Positions 60,700 through 64,000 of a stretch of 64,000 nt of DNA are shown here, one piece after another. The DNA is from Drosophila miranda. Lineage: Eukaryota > Arthropoda > Insecta > Diptera > Drosophilidae. Where the stretch lies: assembly GCF_003369915.1 (NCBI RefSeq), contig NC_046677.1, positions 12,338,001 through 12,402,000 on the forward strand, in the 5' to 3' direction. Made by a program: the position numbers and the translations under genes. The first letter of the stretch is position 1. The number at the start of each line of letters is the position of its first letter. The notes under the pieces are model-generated. The model did no database searches, had not been told where the DNA came from, and saw nothing but the letters and a program-made list of their open reading frames with translations.

Positions 60700-61690
60700 T
60701 AACAAACGACGCTTTTAACTGAACACATCAAATATAATTGGCATTCGTAGCCTGGGCCCATATCGGCGATGAAGACTTTGCAACTTTGAAGAGGAGTTGA
60801 CTTTGGGCCTCTATTATTCAGCATCATGCGAGAAGCTGTCATACCTACGACATGTGCTTTCTTGTGTGTCCATTGTAGAGGCTCTCTAAATGATAGACGG
60901 TTCTCAGGCATGACACCCAGGTACCTTATGGTTTGTTTTGATATTATGGAGGCTCCCCCTACGGTTATCCTCGCCGTCTCCTGCTATAGATCAGTACTGC
61001 CGGTACTGCCGCGGAAAGGAAAGGGGAGGAAAAAAAGGAAGAAAGGAAAAAGGAAGAAAAAAGAGCAAAGAAGGGAAGAAAAAGGAAGAAAAAAAGGAAA
61101 AAGAAGAAGGAAAGGAAAACAAAGGAAGAAAAAGGAAAGGGAAGGAAGATAAAAGAAGGAAAAAAAGAAGAGAAGAGAGATAAAGGAGGAAAAGAAGGAG
61201 GAAAAAAAGGAGGAAAAAAAAGGGGAGGGTTGGTGCAAATGATGGCCCTGTGGTCGCTCGCGGTGTATTGGTCGCTGATCTGCCATGTTGTGGCCACTTC
61301 CAGTCTTATATTTATGTAGGTGAGGTCCATGATAGATGAGGTATCTGCTCTGTTAAATGTAGGGGGGGAACCAGCGTTTTTTAGGACTATGCCCAGCGAG
61401 GCGAAAGCCTCCGCCAGGACTTGGCATTCGTTGTGGTGGAATCCCATTTGCCACCAATGGCGACGTCTGCGTGTCTGTCTTCCTCTATTCGGGGACCTCA
61501 ATAGTATCTTTGCTGTGTAAGGTCGGCTGCCGTCTCCTGCGGGTAGACTAGCTGTGTTAAGCTGGCTGTCATCCGCTGGTTAATGAGCCTCTGCCCAGTG
61601 AACATGGTCAAGAGGTCCGTCAAGATTAGCCCTATTTGGCTTACCGCTTCCGCCAGGAACTTTGGTGCCGCACTAGAAGCTGAAGCTACA
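60700..61690 (-). mobile_element. Decayed non-LTR retrotransposon (LINE), endonuclease and reverse transcriptase pieces
   Basis: Read on the minus strand, the segment near 61480-61240 encodes an APE-type endonuclease end: a WQMGFHHNECQVLAEAFASL stretch, TFNRADTSSIMDLTYINIRL, then WQISDQYTASDHRAII with the diagnostic SDH. After a purine-rich tract the segment near 60960-60740 reads KYLGVMPENRLSFREPLQW and RMMLNNRGPK, typical of the C-terminal part of the LINE reverse transcriptase. The order fits one element, with most of the reverse transcriptase between these parts missing. Frames shift and stop several times, so it is inactive. The style is closest to R1/LOA/Jockey-like fly LINEs; I cannot name the family. 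The DNA from 60.0 to 60.7 kb is also degenerate but was not identified. Confidence 0.75.
61013..61235. repeat. Purine (A/G) tract inside the LINE remnant
   Basis: About 220 bases are almost entirely A and G on the plus strand, built from GGAAGAAAAAAG-like words. It separates the endonuclease and reverse transcriptase pieces. Long Lys/Glu/Arg open frames in it (and Phe/Ser frames on the other strand) are by-products of composition. Confidence 0.9.
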
Positions 61691-61834
61691 AAATGTTTGG
61701 GTACGATTTATAGCTGCATTTATCCGCTTTTCAGCGGAAAATAACTTTATGTATGAATGTAGTGGGAAAAATTAATTGGATAGTTATAGTCTTATAAATG
61801 AGTATAATTTATTCAGGAAAAATGTATAAATTTG

Positions 61835-63211
61835 TTAGCTCTGATGTCGTTCACCAAGTTCTTTGTTTATGAATACGGGAGCTAAAATACTTTTATTTAT
61901 TTCTACCAAGGGATTAGCATACAAAATATCGTGTTTATTTGTGTGTCCGAGATAGATTTTGATCTCTCTCTGTTCGCTCCAGGTACGAACCATACTCACA
62001 AATGAATTGTTGATACAACGACAATTTAGTAAATTAAGAACTTTTAGGCGAGGAAGACCCTTAAGGAGGTCCAGAATTTGGTCATCCGTAATGCTTGGCA
62101 CGTATATGTGGAAGAATAGAAGGATCTTCAGCTTCCGTAAATCCTCCAAGGGGACGGTGGCGCAGGAAATACTGAGTTCCTTAAGTGTAGAAATGCTGCA
62201 AAGATTCTTAATCTGATCCGCGGACAGCGCGCAACGTTCCAGGATAAGACTTTCCAGAGGAGAGCCCTGTTTGTTCATCAATCCCTCGATAAAAGAGTCG
62301 TGTATAGAACCTGAGTGCCATACCTCCAAATGCTGCAGCCTGGGCAACCGGCAGACTAGCTCATAGGGCACCATAGAGTCGTCGAACCGTAAGCCAAAGG
62401 ACAGACGTTCCAGCTGCTTGCAGTTTGTCACCAGAATTTCAAAATGATTCTTACCGATGTTTTCAATAGCTCCAAAACGCAGATGCCGCAATTGCCTCAT
62501 CGTTTGGCAGCAATACGCCAAGTTCTTGGCATCGAATCTATGAGATAAACGCAGATCCAGAGATTCCAGTTGATCAAGAACATGCAATCCTTTTACGCTA
62601 AATTCGAAACCGTTCAACTTCAGTTTCCGCAGGCAAGTAAATTTCTTGAGATTTACTATGAAACCCGTACAAAACCTATCCCCATCTTCTTCTTCGAAGT
62701 TCATATTGGCGTGCAGAGATTTTAGCTTTTTCAGACTGTTTAGATAATCCCATCCGGCCTTGGTGCTTTCAAAAGTCATTTCCAAATGTTCCACATTCTC
62801 GCCAACGATCTGCAACAGTTGCTTGAGATCTTTGTCGCTAGTCCTACTCGTCAGCTCGTCATCAATATTTTTGTAGCGATGGCTTGCGTAACCCTTGAAG
62901 ATCACACCGAAACACACGTCAGAGGAAGCGAGGCTTAGCTGGTCTTCCACGTTGAGATAATCCAATATGACATTCCAGCAATCCTGGTCTAAATTGCGAA
63001 CATTTGTAAGAGATGTTCTCACTTGGGTTGCCTTTGCATTGCGTGCGTCATAGATTCCTGAGTCCTTGTCCCCATTATTTCTCTTGTTTTCCTCGAAAAC
63101 AGCTTTTGCCACGTTACAACCGCAAGCGTGTTCACTCATTTCGCTTCTTGTGCTATCTTCTGTTGAATATTTGGATGGGAAGTCTGACTGAAAATTAAAT
63201 TTGTTCGTCAC
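61835..63211 (-). CDS. F-box / leucine-rich repeat protein (intronless)
   Basis: An uninterrupted frame of 458 codons. An N-terminal polar leader (about residues 1-75) is followed by an F-box-like segment, LDQDCWNVILDYLNVEDQLS then LASSDVC, near residues 72-100, the region that would contact Skp1 in an SCF ubiquitin ligase. From about residue 130 to 430 irregular leucine-rich repeats follow (LKKLKSLHANMNF, LRKLKLNGF, LDQLESLDLRL, LQHLEVWHSG, LKVLNLLNCRCINN), probably the substrate-binding solenoid. A second possible start is the Met at about residue 25 (MSEHACGCN). I do not recognise an orthologue; fly genomes hold several fast-evolving intronless genes of this type. A decayed relative lies at 31.5-32.0 kb. 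The lack of introns would suit retroposition, but I see no poly(A) trace. Confidence 0.82.
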   Translation of the reverse strand: MTNKFNFQSDFPSKYSTEDSTRSEMSEHACGCNVAKAVFEENKRNNGDKDSGIYDARNAKATQVRTSLTNVRNLDQDCWNVILDYLNVEDQLSLASSDVCFGVIFKGYASHRYKNIDDELTSRTSDKDLKQLLQIVGENVEHLEMTFESTKAGWDYLNSLKKLKSLHANMNFEEEDGDRFCTGFIVNLKKFTCLRKLKLNGFEFSVKGLHVLDQLESLDLRLSHRFDAKNLAYCCQTMRQLRHLRFGAIENIGKNHFEILVTNCKQLERLSFGLRFDDSMVPYELVCRLPRLQHLEVWHSGSIHDSFIEGLMNKQGSPLESLILERCALSADQIKNLCSISTLKELSISCATVPLEDLRKLKILLFFHIYVPSITDDQILDLLKGLPRLKVLNLLNCRCINNSFVSMVRTWSEQREIKIYLGHTNKHDILYANPLVEINKSILAPVFINKELGERHQS

Positions 63212-63409
63212 AAATGAATGTACATATGTATCTGGCGATTACCTACATTATGGATGGATGGATCGTTCTCGTAAAGTCTGGACAACTGCGTGATCGTCAG
63301 CAGCTCTCGTCACGGGTTGACGTTGTTTGGGGTTATCCACTAACCATTCAGTACATATAGTTGTGTCAGTTCATACCCGAACTTGTGGCAAACGAACCTT
63401 ACTGATTAA

Positions 63410-63999
63410 ATCCCAGGGTCTTCGGCTCTGCGATTTGCATGTGCTAGTACGCACAATATGTCCTCACAGAAATATGTGATTGTATGCTCAGTTCGTTTTC
63501 AGAGATTCGAATGCTGTTTGGTTTCTGTTTTCTGCTGTGGTACCCCCCATGCAATATACTACAATATACGACTATAATAAACGGATATATTTATGTGCAC
63601 AGAACATTTCATAATTGACTTTAAATTAGTATTTTCCTAATTGTCCATTAGGGTAATCACTGTGCATAAGTACTACTTATATATAAGTATGTACCATCTA
63701 TACTTATATGTATATTGTATAGTGTGGTACTATATTATATAATAACATATATATTGTATATTACCCATGATTATGGACGTTAATGACGGACGTTATAACT
63801 AGGTATACTTGAGCATTAATTTTGAAATTATTTTTCCCTTCAAAGACAAGACAACACTACAATTACGTATTTTCTTTGCATTCGCATTCGAGAAATGGAC
63901 AAATTATTTTAAATTTGATACGGAAGTATGACACATCTGGGCTGGCTGGCTAATGATGACGCGGCTGCAGTTGAACGCCAGAGCCGAAGACCCTGGGAT
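63410..63999. mobile_element. Candidate MITE with perfect 21 bp inverted termini
   Basis: ATCCCAGGGTCTTCGGCTCTG at 63410-63430 has its exact reverse complement at 63979-63999, one base before the window edge. The roughly 550 bp between them is AT-rich with TATA-rich runs and no open frame. Perfect inverted ends around a short non-coding body are the hallmark of a miniature DNA transposon. The right flank is missing, so a target-site duplication cannot be tested, and the ends could also be inner parts of larger inverted repeats. I do not recognise the family. Confidence 0.6.
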
Positions 64000-64000
64000 G

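Noticed and set aside
61013-61235. Lys/Glu/Arg-rich frames of 81-108 codons
   Set aside because: They are produced by the purine tract and by its Phe/Ser complement on the other strand.

Overview
The window is nuclear DNA from a Drosophila. Genes carry 55-80 nt GT-AG introns, gaps are AT-rich, and the proteins align over their whole length with fly orthologues I recognise. The interspersed repeat that begins near 30.26 kb, with a short relative near 10.24 kb, is one I associate with the obscura group. Together with the okra N-terminus this points to a D. pseudoobscura-like species, probably Muller element B. The species is an inference from memory.

Layout. 0-2.5 kb: first coding exon of the phosphoethanolamine cytidylyltransferase gene (Pect, minus), running off the left edge, with a divergent promoter. 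2.56-8.14 kb: a large acidic gene ending in a predicted beta-propeller that I cannot name (plus). 8.1-11.6 kb: gene-poor DNA with a 24-25 bp tandem repeat and repeat remnants. 11.7-14.6 kb: Edem2 (minus), divergent from okr/Rad54 (15.7-18.3 kb, plus). 18.9-20.1 kb: Bem46/ABHD13-like hydrolase (minus), divergent from Chd1 (21.8-29.3 kb, plus). 30.3-31.4 kb: an element with terminal inverted repeats, followed directly by a broken F-box/LRR copy. 32.1-34.4 kb: an EEF1AKMT2-type methyltransferase (plus) facing a TREX-type exonuclease (minus). 34.9-36.7 kb: a secreted coiled-coil C-type lectin. 37.0-38.5 kb: gammaTub23C (minus), divergent from Rrp1 (39.1-41.3 kb). 42.2-43.3 kb: thymidylate synthase Ts. 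43.3-49.2 kb: no gene, probably the long 3' UTR of Rbp9. 49.2-52.4 kb: the ELAV-family gene Rbp9 (minus), with its 5' region reaching toward 55-59 kb. 60.7-61.7 kb: a decayed LINE. 61.8-63.2 kb: an intact intronless F-box/LRR gene (minus). 63.41-64.0 kb: a candidate MITE with perfect 21 bp inverted ends.

Many of these genes serve genome maintenance and replication: Rad54/okr, Chd1, a TREX exonuclease, the AP endonuclease Rrp1, gamma-tubulin and Ts. They are separate transcription units, mostly in divergent pairs. Several starts have housekeeping core motifs: exact DREs near okr and Chd1, an exact Ohler motif 1 at the TREX gene, an exact Ohler motif 6 and a CRE palindrome at Rrp1, and an E2F-type site at Ts. 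Multi-exon coordinates below were built by reading splice junctions and checking reading-frame sums. No alignment or transcript data were available.

The observations I rate highest are: an open frame of about 254 codons directly behind the single stop of Rbp9; a recent 80-residue duplication in the lectin stalk; the broken/intact F-box LRR pair 30 kb apart; short introns that are in frame and stop-free; and the 21 bp inverted repeats at the right edge.
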